From: Undaria pinnatifida
Lineage: Eukaryota; Sar; Phaeophyceae; Laminariales; Alariaceae
Length of the DNA: 64,000 nt
Assembly (NCBI GenBank): GCA_012845835.1
Contig: JABAKD010000007.1
Coordinates: 434,001 to 498,000 of the forward strand
Direction: 5' to 3'
Position 1 is the first letter of the stretch. Every line of letters begins with the position of its first letter. Positions 57,501-63,540 of this stretch are shown in pieces. The translations under genes were made by a program, and so were the position numbers. Below the pieces are notes generated by a model. That model saw nothing but the letters and a program-made list of their open reading frames with translations. It made no database searches and had not been told where the DNA came from.

Positions 57501-58606
57501 AGAATCACGAGCAAGAGACGGGCGAAAACGACCTGACAAGGAATGCCTTCGAACTTGTCCTAGCCCTGATCTCAAGTGCCTTTTATATTCATAACTTATC
57601 GCCACGGGTCCCTCGTGTTTTCTTTTTGCCCCCTCCCCCCGGGATGGGCGTCGGTTGGCAACGACGTGTAAAGCACGCCTCTGACTACGTGGAGTAGACC
57701 ACCACGGTATTATCTTTTTCTTTTTTTCAACATTTTGGCGGTAACCGAGGTGGTGATCGGGCTATATCGTGTTGCGCGGAGTGGCAAACTCTAACTCCGT
57801 GCGAGGGGATGATATCACGTAGTGTGCAACGGCACCCACGAGGCAGTTCCATGGTACCCCCATTGCTGTCTGTAACAGTGGCCGCACCGGAAAACAAATA
57901 TTTTCATTCGAACTTGTGATCCGGTATACAAGAAAGCGTCCGCAAGGTGCGCAAGTCCGCCTCACAAGTCGTTCTTAGTATAATGCAGCTCACCTTCGTG
58001 CGACTCGCCGAACACCCCACTGCGCTTCGCGCTTGGTGCACGCGATATCTGCCTGGTGGGTGAGAACCCGACATGCTCCGTCCCGGCATTGTAGCAATGC
58101 GAGGGTCATACCATATGCTGTCTAATACCTACTATACCACTATGGTCAACGACTACGGCCACGCATGAAATTAATACAGCGCCCCCCACGCTCGCCCCCC
58201 TCGGCGTGTACGGATACTTGTGCCGGCCGCGGCAAGAGTGCGGCGAGGCAATCGGGCGAAAAACGCCTTCAACATGTAAATATACCAAACCCTAACCGCA
58301 ACTGCATTTATCCAAGTACAATGACCCCCCCCCCCCCCTCCCCCCTCCTGTCCCTGTCTCTACGCTTACTTTTATCGGCAGAACCACGAGCAAGAATCGG
58401 GGGAAAGCGAACTGACGAAAAACGCCTTCAAAATTCTGTACGCGACGGATGAGGAACACCAAGAGGAGGGACAGGAGGGGCTGGAGGGACAGGAGGGGGG
58501 AGAGGTCTTGGACGCCGAGCGAGTACAGGTGTGTTCCCCGTTCCGTTCCTTCGAGTACAGTGTGTCGCGGGTTTCTCCTTTGTTTTGTATCTGCTTGAAT
58601 GTTTGA
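35785..58606 (+). CDS. EB1: EB1 / MAPRE-family microtubule plus-end tracking protein, at least ten exons over 22.8 kb
   Basis: EB1 binds growing microtubule plus ends through an N-terminal calponin-homology domain and dimerises through a C-terminal coiled coil (EBH) that recruits partners. Exons: 35785-35827, 39025-39080, 40709-40771, 42342-42404, 45448-45546, 47133-47242, 52001-52132, 52613-52667, 53647-53739 and 58382-58528. They join in phase to 287 codons. Residues 1-15 include IGMMDPAYFVG, very like plant EB1, which fixes the start. The CH domain is about residues 16-112 (RKEILDWLNGYLGLN, CSGAVACQLVDSLFPG, DNLEFMQWFKNF). An Ala/Arg-rich basic linker spans about 113-190. The EBH domain is about 192-265 (VEKERDFYFDKLRDIELLFQ and KILYATDEEH), with an acidic tail. 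Introns are 0.5-4.8 kb. The intron after exon 8 appears to be GC-AG. Reading past the donor at 58529 meets a stop at 58604-58606; alternatively a short terminal exon lies at 58758-58796. Length and domains are normal for the family. Confidence 0.93.
35870..38220. repeat. (TCCTG)n pentanucleotide satellite with higher-order repeats, EB1 intron 1
   Basis: TCCTG units with GTCGTG, CCTTT and CCGTC variants run for about 2.3 kb. A higher-order unit of about 357 bp is visible: the tract 36241-36597 is almost identical to 36598-36954, and further diverged units contain TCATGTCATTGTTGTTGTCC near 36398, 36756 and 37100 with variants near 37547 and 37770. Because the unit length is not a multiple of three and stops are rare, frames of up to 632 codons arise; they are artefacts. 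Confidence 0.95.
38330..38890. repeat. Degenerate GGGCT / TGCTG pentamer tract, EB1 intron 1
   Basis: CTGGGCTGGGCT-type units grade into TGCTGTGCTGTG units. It follows the TCCTG satellite and differs from it in motif and strand asymmetry. It is not coding. Confidence 0.8.
39025..39080 (+). CDS. EB1: EB1 exon 2 (CH domain start)
   Basis: The acceptor TTTCTCGGCAG is followed by GRKEILDWLNGYLGLNISK (the Gly codon is shared with exon 1), ending at the donor GTCAGT. It corresponds to the first CH-domain helix with the invariant W-[IL]-N. Confidence 0.95.
40127..40209 (+). other. Exon-like segment inside EB1 intron 2
   Basis: A pyrimidine-rich tract and the acceptor-like ACCACTGCAG precede a clean frame reading LEVEVWASAENQRDADLKRL, then TASVD and a TAA. 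Composition and the 3' splice-site look are exon-like, but it matches no EB1 segment and would truncate EB1 if included. It could be a poison exon, the last exon of a nested gene, a pseudo-exon carried in by duplication, or chance. Confidence 0.3.
40709..40771 (+). CDS. EB1: EB1 exon 3 (CH domain)
   Basis: The acceptor CTCCTTCAG is followed by VEETCSGAVACQLVDSLFPG and Lys. The SGA...LFPG signature is EB1-specific. Both ends are phase 0, 63 bp, donor GTTCGT. Confidence 0.96.
41226..41250. repeat. Interstitial telomere-type (TTAGGG)n
   Basis: GGGTTAGGGTTAGGG continues for about four units. TTAGGG is the telomere repeat of many eukaryotes including brown algae. It lies within EB1 intron 3. Confidence 0.9.
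41255..42340 (+). repeat. Array of about 60-bp degenerate units ending at the exon 4 acceptor
   Basis: Units share GATCTGTCCGAGGTGTGGAATGTTTT, ACGAGATCCG.A..TCTAGA and AGTAGGGATCTG. The last unit, GATCTGTGGATGTTTTCGCAG, is the actual 3' splice site of exon 4. The intron therefore looks built from copies of its own acceptor region. Several units retain CGCAG or TCCAGG. Confidence 0.75.
41333..41415. repeat. (CAATATGTCAATAGT)n tandem repeat
   Basis: Short units of 9 (CAATATGTC) and 15 bp alternate across the tract within EB1 intron 3. Confidence 0.9.
42342..42404 (+). CDS. EB1: EB1 exon 4 (CH domain)
   Basis: The exon encodes VPMSKVNWEAKSAAEYINNY and Lys. The pattern V.W.AK...EYI.NYK matches the CH-domain core of EB1. 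Both ends are phase 0, with donor GTGGGT. Confidence 0.95.
42550..42685. repeat. (GTA)n / (TAC)n trinucleotide tract
   Basis: GTAGTAGTA units switch to ACTACTACT and then CTAGTACTAGTA. The tract therefore contains short inverted repeats. It lies in EB1 intron 4. Confidence 0.9.
43275..43520. repeat. Diverged copy of the exon 4 upstream array, in intron 4
   Basis: ATAATCTACATATTTCAGAG followed by AAGATCTGTATGGTT, ATCATCTACCATTTGTTTCC and CAGATCCTGTATAAC is collinear with 41778-41915 upstream of exon 4. The array therefore flanks the exon on both sides. Confidence 0.7.
43884..45191. mobile_element. Non-autonomous hAT-like element, family B, in EB1 intron 4
   Basis: The left end CAAGGATGTGTACGGAG pairs with the right end, whose reverse complement is CAGGGATGTGTACAGAG (15 of 17 identical). 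The flanking octamers GTTATTTT and GATATTTT match at 7 of 8. Both subterminal regions are arrays of GCGGATATCCGCTCCG and CGGAGCGGTTT motifs. The 0.5-kb interior (about 44350-44820) has no recognisable transposase. Confidence 0.78.
45200..45435 (+). repeat. Degenerate GATCTGTGTGATGTGTACAG units upstream of exon 5
   Basis: Units related to ATCTGTGTGATGTGTACAGTT repeat about eight times. The 3' splice-site region itself (GATCTGACCCGTCCGGCGTG, then TGCAATGCTGATGCAG) looks like the last diverged unit. Confidence 0.65.
45448..45546 (+). CDS. EB1: EB1 exon 5 (CH domain)
   Basis: The exon encodes VLQSAFDRLHIDKHIDVQRL, then TRGKYMDNLEFMQ. The K.DN.EF.QW microtubule-binding signature is completed by exon 6. 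It has 33 codons with both ends phase 0. Confidence 0.96.
45590..47128 (+). repeat. 1.5-kb degenerate CTG/CTT-rich pyrimidine tract filling EB1 intron 5
   Basis: Almost the whole intron is built of TGCTGCTGTT, TTCTGCTTC and GCTACTGCT units on the sense strand. It runs into the acceptor GCTGTCCTCCCCTCGACAG. Long Leu/Cys-rich frames are by-products. The natural reading is an expanded polypyrimidine tract. Confidence 0.85.
47133..47242 (+). CDS. EB1: EB1 exon 6 (CH domain end and basic linker)
   Basis: This exon opens with WFKNFHDTTG, the last CH helix, and continues GGYDPIERRSKGRGGAKYG, the YDP..R start of the basic linker. It ends in phase 2 at the donor AAG|GTCAGT. Confidence 0.95.
47250..48740. 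other. EB1 intron 6, 5' part, nothing firm
   Basis: It contains CCAGTA-rich repeats (about 48030-48240, such as GCCAGTAGATGCTGCCAGTA) and a C run near 48635. No exon is supported here. Confidence 0.5.
48745..49062 (+). repeat. Dispersed repeat R1, copy 2 (EB1 intron 6)
   Basis: It is collinear with 16585-17075: a T run, GGCGGTTACCATCATGG, GGTAAGGCACCCACGAGG, GGTAATACCCATTGCTCTC, GAGTGGCCACACCAGAAA, ATCCCGGCATAGTAGGGATG and CACACACCCAACCCCGCTCC. Confidence 0.8.
49490..49605. repeat. 9-bp tandem repeat CTTCGTGTC
   Basis: About a dozen CTTCGTGTC / CTTCGTGCC / CCTCGTGTC units in tandem lie within EB1 intron 6. Confidence 0.9.
49690..50260. repeat. Minisatellite, about 43-bp units, same family as 13140-13480
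   Basis: At least eleven units share GACTGAGTACCTGCCAGTAC, CTGGAGTACTTGAAGCTGAA and AATGA, in EB1 intron 6. Confidence 0.85.
50330..50475 (+). repeat. Dispersed repeat R1, 3' fragment (EB1 intron 6)
   Basis: Only the 3' third is present: CGACGTGCTCCGTCCAGGCA, TTGCAAGGATGCGAGGGTC and GCATGAAACGAGTACACTCC, followed by C-rich sequence. Confidence 0.7.
51146..51425. repeat. (ACCATT)n hexanucleotide repeat
   Basis: About 45 units of CCATTA, with CCATTG and GATTAC variants, lie between two exon 7 decoys. Open on all frames, so coding potential is an artefact. Confidence 0.95.
52001..52132 (+). CDS. EB1: EB1 exon 7 (Ala/Ser-rich basic linker)
   Basis: The acceptor at TTGGACGCAG (52000) is chosen because it alone keeps phase 2 from exon 6 and phase 2 into exon 8. 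It gives RRAPTQAATRTSRPAAAS and then a Thr/Ala/Arg-rich run ending LKSRAAPVR. A second AG at 52016 would shift the frame. The sequence is low-complexity, so it is supported by phase and composition rather than similarity. Degenerate copies of its first 40 bases lie upstream. Confidence 0.75.
52613..52667 (+). CDS. EB1: EB1 exon 8 (start of coiled coil)
   Basis: After the acceptor GTTATCCAG, the exon encodes AAAEPDPQLLAKIDELTQ with heptad-like hydrophobics. No GT is available at the end of the coding look. The junction CAG|GCGAGG gives a phase-correct GC-AG intron into exon 9. Confidence 0.75.
53647..53739 (+). CDS. EB1: EB1 exon 9 (EBH coiled coil)
   Basis: The acceptor TTGTTGTACAG is followed by ERDESVITMAAVEKERDFYF and DKLRDIELLFQ, the hallmark EBH motif. 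It ends with CAG|GTCAGA. Both ends are phase 0, 31 codons. Confidence 0.97.
53842..54545 (+). repeat. Decoy copies of exon 9 3' half and donor in EB1 intron 9
   Basis: Six degenerate copies of AAGCTCAGGGACATCGAGCT with GCTCTTCCAG follow exon 9, near 53855, 53945, 54107, 54305, 54402 and 54508. Examples are CTCGTGGACATCAAGCTACT and GGCGATATCGAGCTGCCCTT. Between them a linker CCCCTACCCAATGACGCCTC recurs. Units are about 100-190 bp. Several retain CAGG followed by C or T rather than GT. Confidence 0.85.
55575..56035. repeat. CAA/CAC-rich trinucleotide tract (EB1 intron 9)
   Basis: ACAACAACA and CCACCACCA runs (for example 55943-56027) are interspersed with a C-rich segment. Long Asn/His or Val/Gly-rich frames in this tract are by-products. 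Confidence 0.85.
56395..56570. repeat. (ACC)n followed by a 14-bp GGCGGTAGTCCTAG tandem array
   Basis: An ACC trinucleotide run (56418-56461) is followed at about 56489 by five to six perfect or near-perfect 14-bp units. Confidence 0.9.
56560..56950 (+). repeat. Dispersed repeat R1, two 3' fragments (EB1 intron 9)
   Basis: Fragments near 56575-56660 (GGTATGCGAGGGCC, GGCTACGCATGAAATGAGTA) and 56836-56945 (CCCGACGTGTTCCGTCCCGG, GCGGCTATGCATGAC, CCCCCCTCGGCG) match the 3' part of R1. Confidence 0.6.
56716..58278 (+). repeat. Decoy copies of the exon 10 acceptor and 5' exon sequence
   Basis: Degenerate copies of CAG|AACCACGAGCAAGAATC and GAAAGCGAACTGACGAAAAA plus CGCCTTCAA precede the true exon, near 56715, 56979, 57105, 57373, 57502 and 58217. 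Examples are AATCACGAGCAAGAGACGGG with CGAAAACGACCTGACAAG, and GGCGAAAAAAGCCTTCAA. Each follows a C-rich tract as the real exon does. The copies lack intact frames or splice sites in most cases. Confidence 0.85.
57640..58195 (+). repeat. Dispersed repeat R1, copy 3 (EB1 intron 9)
   Basis: It is collinear with copies 1 and 2 from GTCGGTTGGCAACGACG through GGCGGTAACCGAGGTGG, AACTCTAACTCCGTGCGAGG, GGCACCCACGAGGCAG, CCCATTGCTGTCTG, CCCGGCATTGTAGCAATGCG and CGACTACGGCCACGCATGAA to the CCCCCCTCGGCG tail. Confidence 0.8.
58382..58606 (+). CDS. EB1: EB1 exon 10 (EBH end, acidic tail); 3' boundary uncertain
   Basis: The acceptor TTTTATCGGCAG is followed by NHEQESGESELTKNAFKILY and ATDEEH, the end of the EBH domain, then an acidic Glu/Gly/Gln-rich tail to 58528. 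A good donor (CAG|GTGTGT) follows. Unspliced reading runs 25 more codons, Cys- and hydrophobic-rich, to TGA at 58604, which is unlike an EB1 tail. A terminal exon at 58758-58796 (VCCSSLPFEYTI, stop) would also be in phase. I prefer splicing at 58528 but cannot decide. Confidence 0.85.
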   Translation, partial: NHEQESGESELTKNAFKILYATDEEHQEEGQEGLEGQEGGEVLDAERVQVCSPFRSFEYSVSRVSPLFCICLNV

Positions 58607-58675
58607 GCGGGGGGGGGTGTAAGAGTAAAACAAAACGTTTGGAGACAGCCAGCGACTTTCTTGTTCCTTGGCAAA

Positions 58676-58681
58676 AATAAA
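58676..58681 (+). terminator. AATAAA, possible polyadenylation signal of EB1
   Basis: A canonical AATAAA hexamer lies 70 bp after the read-through stop at 58604-58606. It would fit a 3' end there but would exclude the alternative terminal exon at 58758. Many algal genes lack a strict AATAAA, so this is weak. Confidence 0.35.
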
Positions 58682-58757
58682 GACAAGACATCTGGCTTGG
58701 TTGACCAACCCAGCGTACCTGTTTTATCTGATCACGTTTATTTTGAGTACATTTCAG

Positions 58758-58796
58758 GTTTGTTGCTCATCCCTTCCCTTTGAATATACAATTTAA
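58758..58796 (+). CDS. EB1: Alternative EB1 terminal exon candidate
   Basis: A pyrimidine-rich acceptor (TTTATTTTGAGTACATTTCAG) leads in phase 0 into VCCSSLPFEYTI and TAA. The first 40 bases resemble the sequence immediately after exon 10 (CAGGTGTGTTCC...TTCGAGTA), so this may instead be another duplicated splice-site copy. Confidence 0.3.
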   Translation, partial: VCCSSLPFEYTI

Positions 58797-58799
58797 CTA

Positions 58800-59490
58800 G
58801 GAAATGGGGCTGCCCCCGCCGCAATGGCGGAGGGGCCAGAAAATGGACCTGCAAGCAACCACCGTATATATATATATCGTAAATAGCAATTGGTAAATGC
58901 GTTCGGCGAACGAGTAGCTAGGGGTTGGCAAGGAATTTGTTGTGGTGTCGACCTCAGCATGGGATTCTGGGGCTCCAGCTTCTCGGTTGAATTCCTTTGT
59001 TCGAGGGTCGGGTTCAACGCCCCATCGCCCTTCCTTATCCGTTCCGTAGCTTGCCGTCAACGCGCACGGGGACGAACGGAGACCAGCGAGAAACAGCCAC
59101 ATTCTCGAACTTGGGAGGGCAATCTCGAGCTTTTCTTTTGAATCTTGATGAGGAGAGGTTGCACAAATATGGCTCGGGTTGCCCTTTTTAAGACGGGCTT
59201 TTCATTCCCAACAGCAGCCCCAACAAATAATTTTCCATTGCCGCCTGGAAGTGTTTGAACTCACCAGGTATACTACCGACTGTTGCTGTGCGACCTATCC
59301 TCGAGGGCCTTCTAATACTACTGCAGTTGTTGAGCCTAGCACTTGCCAGGTACGCAGTAAGCAACCCCCGTTCAAAGCCAAGTCATGGCGTGGAGTGCGT
59401 GAAAACGCTCCTGGAAAATCGGTCTGCTGTGTATTGTTGCTGTACGAGGTACCTGGCATGTAGTAGCGAGATTCCGTTTTTCCCTTTTTT
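58800..59490. other. Intergenic, nothing recognised
   Basis: A (TA)n run lies near 58864-58876. Short frames on both strands have no family match. Confidence 0.45.
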
Positions 59491-59851
59491 GGTGTTCAGA
59501 TCTTGGGTCTTGATCTGTAGGCGTATGAACAGGATTTTGAAAGATATCCAATGTTTTACCATAGGTGCATCACGAGCACGAGTATGAACAAAATAATCAT
59601 GAGGGATACGAGGGTCAGCTTCAGAGACAGGCTGCACGCGGCGACACGGTATTGTAAATTCAGCTCATGCGCGAGCACGTACATTTACGGGCGCAACGCG
59701 TATGGACTATTAGTAGTCATGTTTGAAAGTTGAGTACTATCGTACGAGGGCCAGCTTCAGAGGTATGCTGCACGCCGCTGCAGGGTTATAGCTGCAGCTC
59801 GAGCACAAGCACGTACGAGTTGTACGAGTACGGGTGCATGCGACTATTTTG

Positions 59852-61219
59852 CAGGGCCCTTCACGGGTCGGGTCAAACCTCGCGGGTCGGGTCGCGTCGG
59901 ACTGACCCGACCCGACCCGCGAGAATTTGAGTAGTCTTGACAGACCCGACCCGCGAGAATTTCGAGACGTCTTGAGCCGACCCGACCCAACCCGACCCGC
60001 GAGATTTTCAACCTCTTGATCAGACCCGGCCCGACCCGACCCGTGAGATTTTTGAAACCTCCTGATCCGACCCCACCCGACCCGCCACACTCCGGGCGAC
60101 CCTTGAGGTGCGAGTTTCATGCGGGTCATAGTCGACTAGTCGTGACCCGTGATTCATCTCACGGGTCAGAGTCAAAAGGTCACTGGTAAAAAAAGTCTGG
60201 ATATGACCTTGGTCGATTGGATGGCCCTTGGTCCCTCGTACTATTCCCAGGATGTCGTGCTCGCTTTATTTTTTACCGGCATAGTTTGCAGCATTATGTG
60301 GTGTGCGCGCGAAAAATTATAAAATAGACCGCAACACACGCATGGGAAATTAGCCACGCCCGCTGCGCTAGACCACCGGGTCGACCCTACGAACGACCCG
60401 ACGAGCGAGCTAGTTATCTATGCAGCCTCCGGCCCCGGCAAGCAGCCTAGCTGAGCCGTCTCCGGCAGCAAGCCCACAACTGAGGCGGTGGATCTGTCAA
60501 AAGGGGCTGCGATCCGCGAGGATAAGGGGTCTGCTGCTGCTGCTTGCTGCTGCCGCTGCTGCTGCTGCTTCGACGACGACTGCCCTTGCCTTTTTCCGTT
60601 GGGCACATTTGGTACTTGACCAATGGTATGATATTTTTTTACCGGGTGTTACTCAATGTGTGTACGTACGTCGTACATGGGTTTTATTTATACTACTGCC
60701 ATGTGTCGTTTTTCTTGATGCGCCCTGCAATGCAGCAAGAGTGTGTGCCCTGGCTTTTGTTTTAGTGGACTGGTATGGACGGCAATATGCCTGAATAATA
60801 CCTACGGCTTCATCCGACACAGGAATCGCGTAGTAATATTTCATGTCTGGTACGAGAAGTTGTTGCTGTCTGGTTGTCAATTGATTGAGGTTTCTGGACG
60901 CTATGATAACATATACGATCGGAGCTATGTGGACAAGAGAGGCTTTCATGCAGGAAGCGGCAAGTTTTATTGTATCATTTTCGTACCCGCGGGTCGAATC
61001 CGCGAGTCCGACCCGCGAGGCGCCGGCACGACAAGGACCCCCCGGCAGGCAGCCATCTACGTCCTTTAAATAAGTTTGAAAAAATGGCGAATCCGCAGAC
61101 CAGATCCGACCCGTGAGATTTAAAAACGTGATGACCCGACCCGACCCGACCCGACCCGCGAAATTTTGAAACCCCTTGACCCAACCCGCGGGTCGGGTCA
61201 TGACCCGTGAAAAGCCCTG
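59852..61219. mobile_element. Non-autonomous hAT-like element, family A, copy 3 (inverted)
   Basis: The ends CAGGGCCCTTCACGGGTC and GACCCGTGAAAAGCCCTG are inverted repeats of the family A ends. The interior is homologous to copies 1 and 2 in opposite orientation: GCGATCCGCGAGGATAAGGG, CTCAATTGAC-adjacent GCTATGATAACATATACGAT and TTCATCCGACACAGGAATCG. Flanking octamers (CTATTTTG, CTTTGTGC) match poorly, but the paralogous uninterrupted tract near 61993 supports the insertion point. A 215-codon minus-strand frame crossing its edge is not a transposase. Confidence 0.75.
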
Positions 61220-61331
61220 CTTTGTGCGGTGGAGTGGTACGTAGTAGCTCACGGGTACGTACGAGTCGTGCTGCTGTTGCGGCTGTGTGCCGCTACCCAT
61301 TGGCTCACACCTCGGGCCTCACCACGAGCCG

Positions 61332-61823
61332 ATGGGATCGGAAATTGATAATGACTACGAGAGTTTTGCCGCTTTCGTCGCAGACGCGATTGCAGCATTC
61401 GCCGAAAACAAAACACGCACTAGTCGTGCGGAGGACGAGGACAGGCACCGCTTGCGACAAGCCGTTGTTATGCGTGAGATCGACGGGAGCGAGGGGGAAC
61501 ACAGCCCTCCTCGAGTGAAGCGCACACCGCATGTTTCTCTCGCTCCACCTACAAGGCTTGATCTGTGTGCGCTGAGATGCTCTGGTGCGGCGAACTCGTA
61601 CATACGAGTAAACGTATCCGAGCGATCTTCGTTGTTGATTACTCGCGAGAAGTTTGTCCAAAAACAATATCAAGTATTGATTAGCTTTCATTTTTTGGGG
61701 TTGTCGATCCGATTCTGCCCGCCTGGCTCTTCGACCCGAAAATCCATCTCGTCTTTGGATTCGGATACCCTGTTTAATTTTAGAGTCTGGATCTGTAGCA
61801 GTATGAATGCGTTTTTTTTGTGA
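61332..61823 (+). CDS. Possible coding segment, unknown product
   Basis: I do not recognise this product. From ATG at 61332 the frame reads MGSEIDNDYESFAAFVADAI, then an acidic and basic mix (EDEDRHRLRQAVVMREID) to about residue 80. It then becomes hydrophobic and Ser-rich up to the stop at 61823. The first 240 bp are GC-richer and look more like an exon than the remainder. The AAG near 61561 that ends CCTACAAGG has no GT. It could be a first exon, a relic, or chance. A frame remains open in-phase upstream to 61287. Confidence 0.2.
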   Translation: MGSEIDNDYESFAAFVADAIAAFAENKTRTSRAEDEDRHRLRQAVVMREIDGSEGEHSPPRVKRTPHVSLAPPTRLDLCALRCSGAANSYIRVNVSERSSLLITREKFVQKQYQVLISFHFLGLSIRFCPPGSSTRKSISSLDSDTLFNFRVWICSSMNAFFL

Positions 61824-62079
61824 AAGCGAAAATATATCCGATTTTTTGCTTGGGGTGCGTGTACGAGCATGAGCATGACCTATTGTCATGTACGACAGTC
61901 AGCTTCAAGGATAAGCTGCACGCGGCTACAGTATTATCATGTTATAGCTGCAGCTCGAGCACGTACGAGTTGTACGAGTACGAGTGAATACGAGTATTTT
62001 GCGCAGGCGTGTGGTTCGTGGTGGCTCGCGGGTACGTGTGTATATACGAGTAGTACGTACGTACTGCTGCTGTGTAAAA

Positions 62080-63100
62080 TTATGCAGCAAGCCAAATCAA
62101 CCCAACCTCGTCGCGAACAGCCGGCCAGACTCGCACAGGGGCAAGGTAGGAGCAGGACCCCGGTCTAATATGAGAGTGACCAAAATCCCTCGCGTGTCGC
62201 TCATGGCCGGCGCGACGTTTATAAGGGGATCTAAGTGGATGTAGATTGACAACTCGCCAGAAAAAACGCCGGCCGTCGCTATATCTGCCGCACGACGACA
62301 CGTTGTTAATAGGAGTGTTTGGTGTTATGCTGGCTGCGCTTTGTCTGCAGGAGGAAAAATAAGCGAGTGCGCACAAAAGTCTACACAAGCGGCAAGCAGC
62401 AGTAAATAGCAACAGATGAGTTAAACGACGAAAGCAGCGGCCAAGTTTCGCGCTGAAGAACCGTCAGCTCGTCTTTCCGCGGTCAGACTAGATACAACCG
62501 GTGTGTGAGGCTCGGGTCTAGCGAAAGCGAAAAGCTGAGTGCGCACCTTTCTATGGCTACGTGATAATCTAGACATGCAGCAATCAGCAGCTGGCCAGCC
62601 TATTGACCCCAGATGCTCGAGTCGACAAGTAGTAGTAGTAGTAGTAGTAGTAGTAATCTCGATCGAAACGTCTCTTCGGTGGCGGGACTAGAGAAACGGT
62701 CAACGTGGGCTCGGGCTTATCGTAAACAAGAAAGCTGCTTCGATCCACACGTATAATATCTACGGTTACCGGGTACAAGGTAGGTGCCTACAAGGGCTCC
62801 GTTCAGCGGGCGGCTGATGCCGCCCGCTTCGCTCGCGCAACGAAAAATGCAACTAAAACATGTAAACGGGGCAGACAGAAGAGGCCCATGATTTGGTGTG
62901 ACTAGCGAATTGAGAATGCCAAGAACTGCTTGTGCACAGTTATTAATGGCTGCCCTGTGCTGTGCACTGTGGTGTGTGTTTGTTGGCGCTGTTGCATTCT
63001 GAACGACAGTACGGGTGTAATTTTCGGGGGGGGGAAACATAGGGCCCGAGAGAGGACAATCAACTTAAAAGAAAGCTAAAGGACGAGTACGAAAACACAT
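62080..63100. other. Intergenic, nothing recognised
   Basis: No supported gene. A perfect hairpin-like GCGGGCGGC..GCCGCCCGC stretch lies at about 62808-62830. Confidence 0.45.
62618..62656. repeat. (AGT)n trinucleotide repeat
   Basis: About eleven tandem AGT units. Confidence 0.95.
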
Positions 63101-63105
63101 AAACA

Positions 63106-63142
63106 CCGGTACCTGGTACCTGGTACCTGGTACTTCGCATCG
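63106..63142. repeat. GGTACCTGGTACCTGGTACC tandem
   Basis: Overlapping GTACCTG units make a tandem of the near-palindromic word that recurs singly across the window. Confidence 0.85.
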
Positions 63143-63164
63143 TATACCTGGTACTGCTGCATGC

Positions 63165-63540
63165 TCGAAAGAAAGCACAGCGCAGCATGCAACAGGACCG
63201 CACCTCAGGGGAAGGCACGGCACCGCACGGCACTGCCCGGCGCCGCGCTGTTGTGAGCTATATATAGCTGTTGTCTGAGCTGGGCTAGGGGTGCTTTTTT
63301 GCTGTGATTCGACAAAATGAAGTGTGTACAGCAAAAGCACTTACCACGCCACAGCACGGCACAGCACCGCCCAACACCGCACAGCATCGCACAGTGCCGC
63401 ACCGCACGGAAGGAGACGTCAGGGCACGCCGGGAAACGACACTGCATGGCGCTGCGCTGCTGATCTAGCGCTGAGCTGCTGATCTAGCGCTGAGCTGCTG
63501 AGCTAGCGCTGCAGTGCGCTGCTGTGCGGGGCTGAGCTGG
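63165..63540. repeat. Degenerate GCACC / GCTGA pentamer tracts
   Basis: CACGGCACCGCACGGC-type units on both sides of a unique core (63240-63340) grade into GCTGAGCTGCTGATCTAGC units at 63450-63530, similar in style to the pentamer tract at 38330-38890. Confidence 0.75.

Larger units (their letters stand above)
59510..62070. repeat. Duplicated tract; one copy split by a hAT-like element
   Basis: Segment 61775-62065 (GGATCTGTAGCAGTATGAA, GTCAGCTTCAAGGATAAGCT, GCACGTACGAGTTGTACGAG) is paralogous to 59510-59720, and again to 59750-59851 continued at 61220-61275. The last copy is interrupted by the insertion at 59852-61219. The units are rich in GTACGAG words. Confidence 0.75.

Noticed and set aside
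60653-61300. 215-codon minus-strand frame as a possible transposase of the hAT-like element
   Set aside because: No hAT dimerisation or catalytic signature is visible. The frame includes subterminal repeats and extends past the element end.
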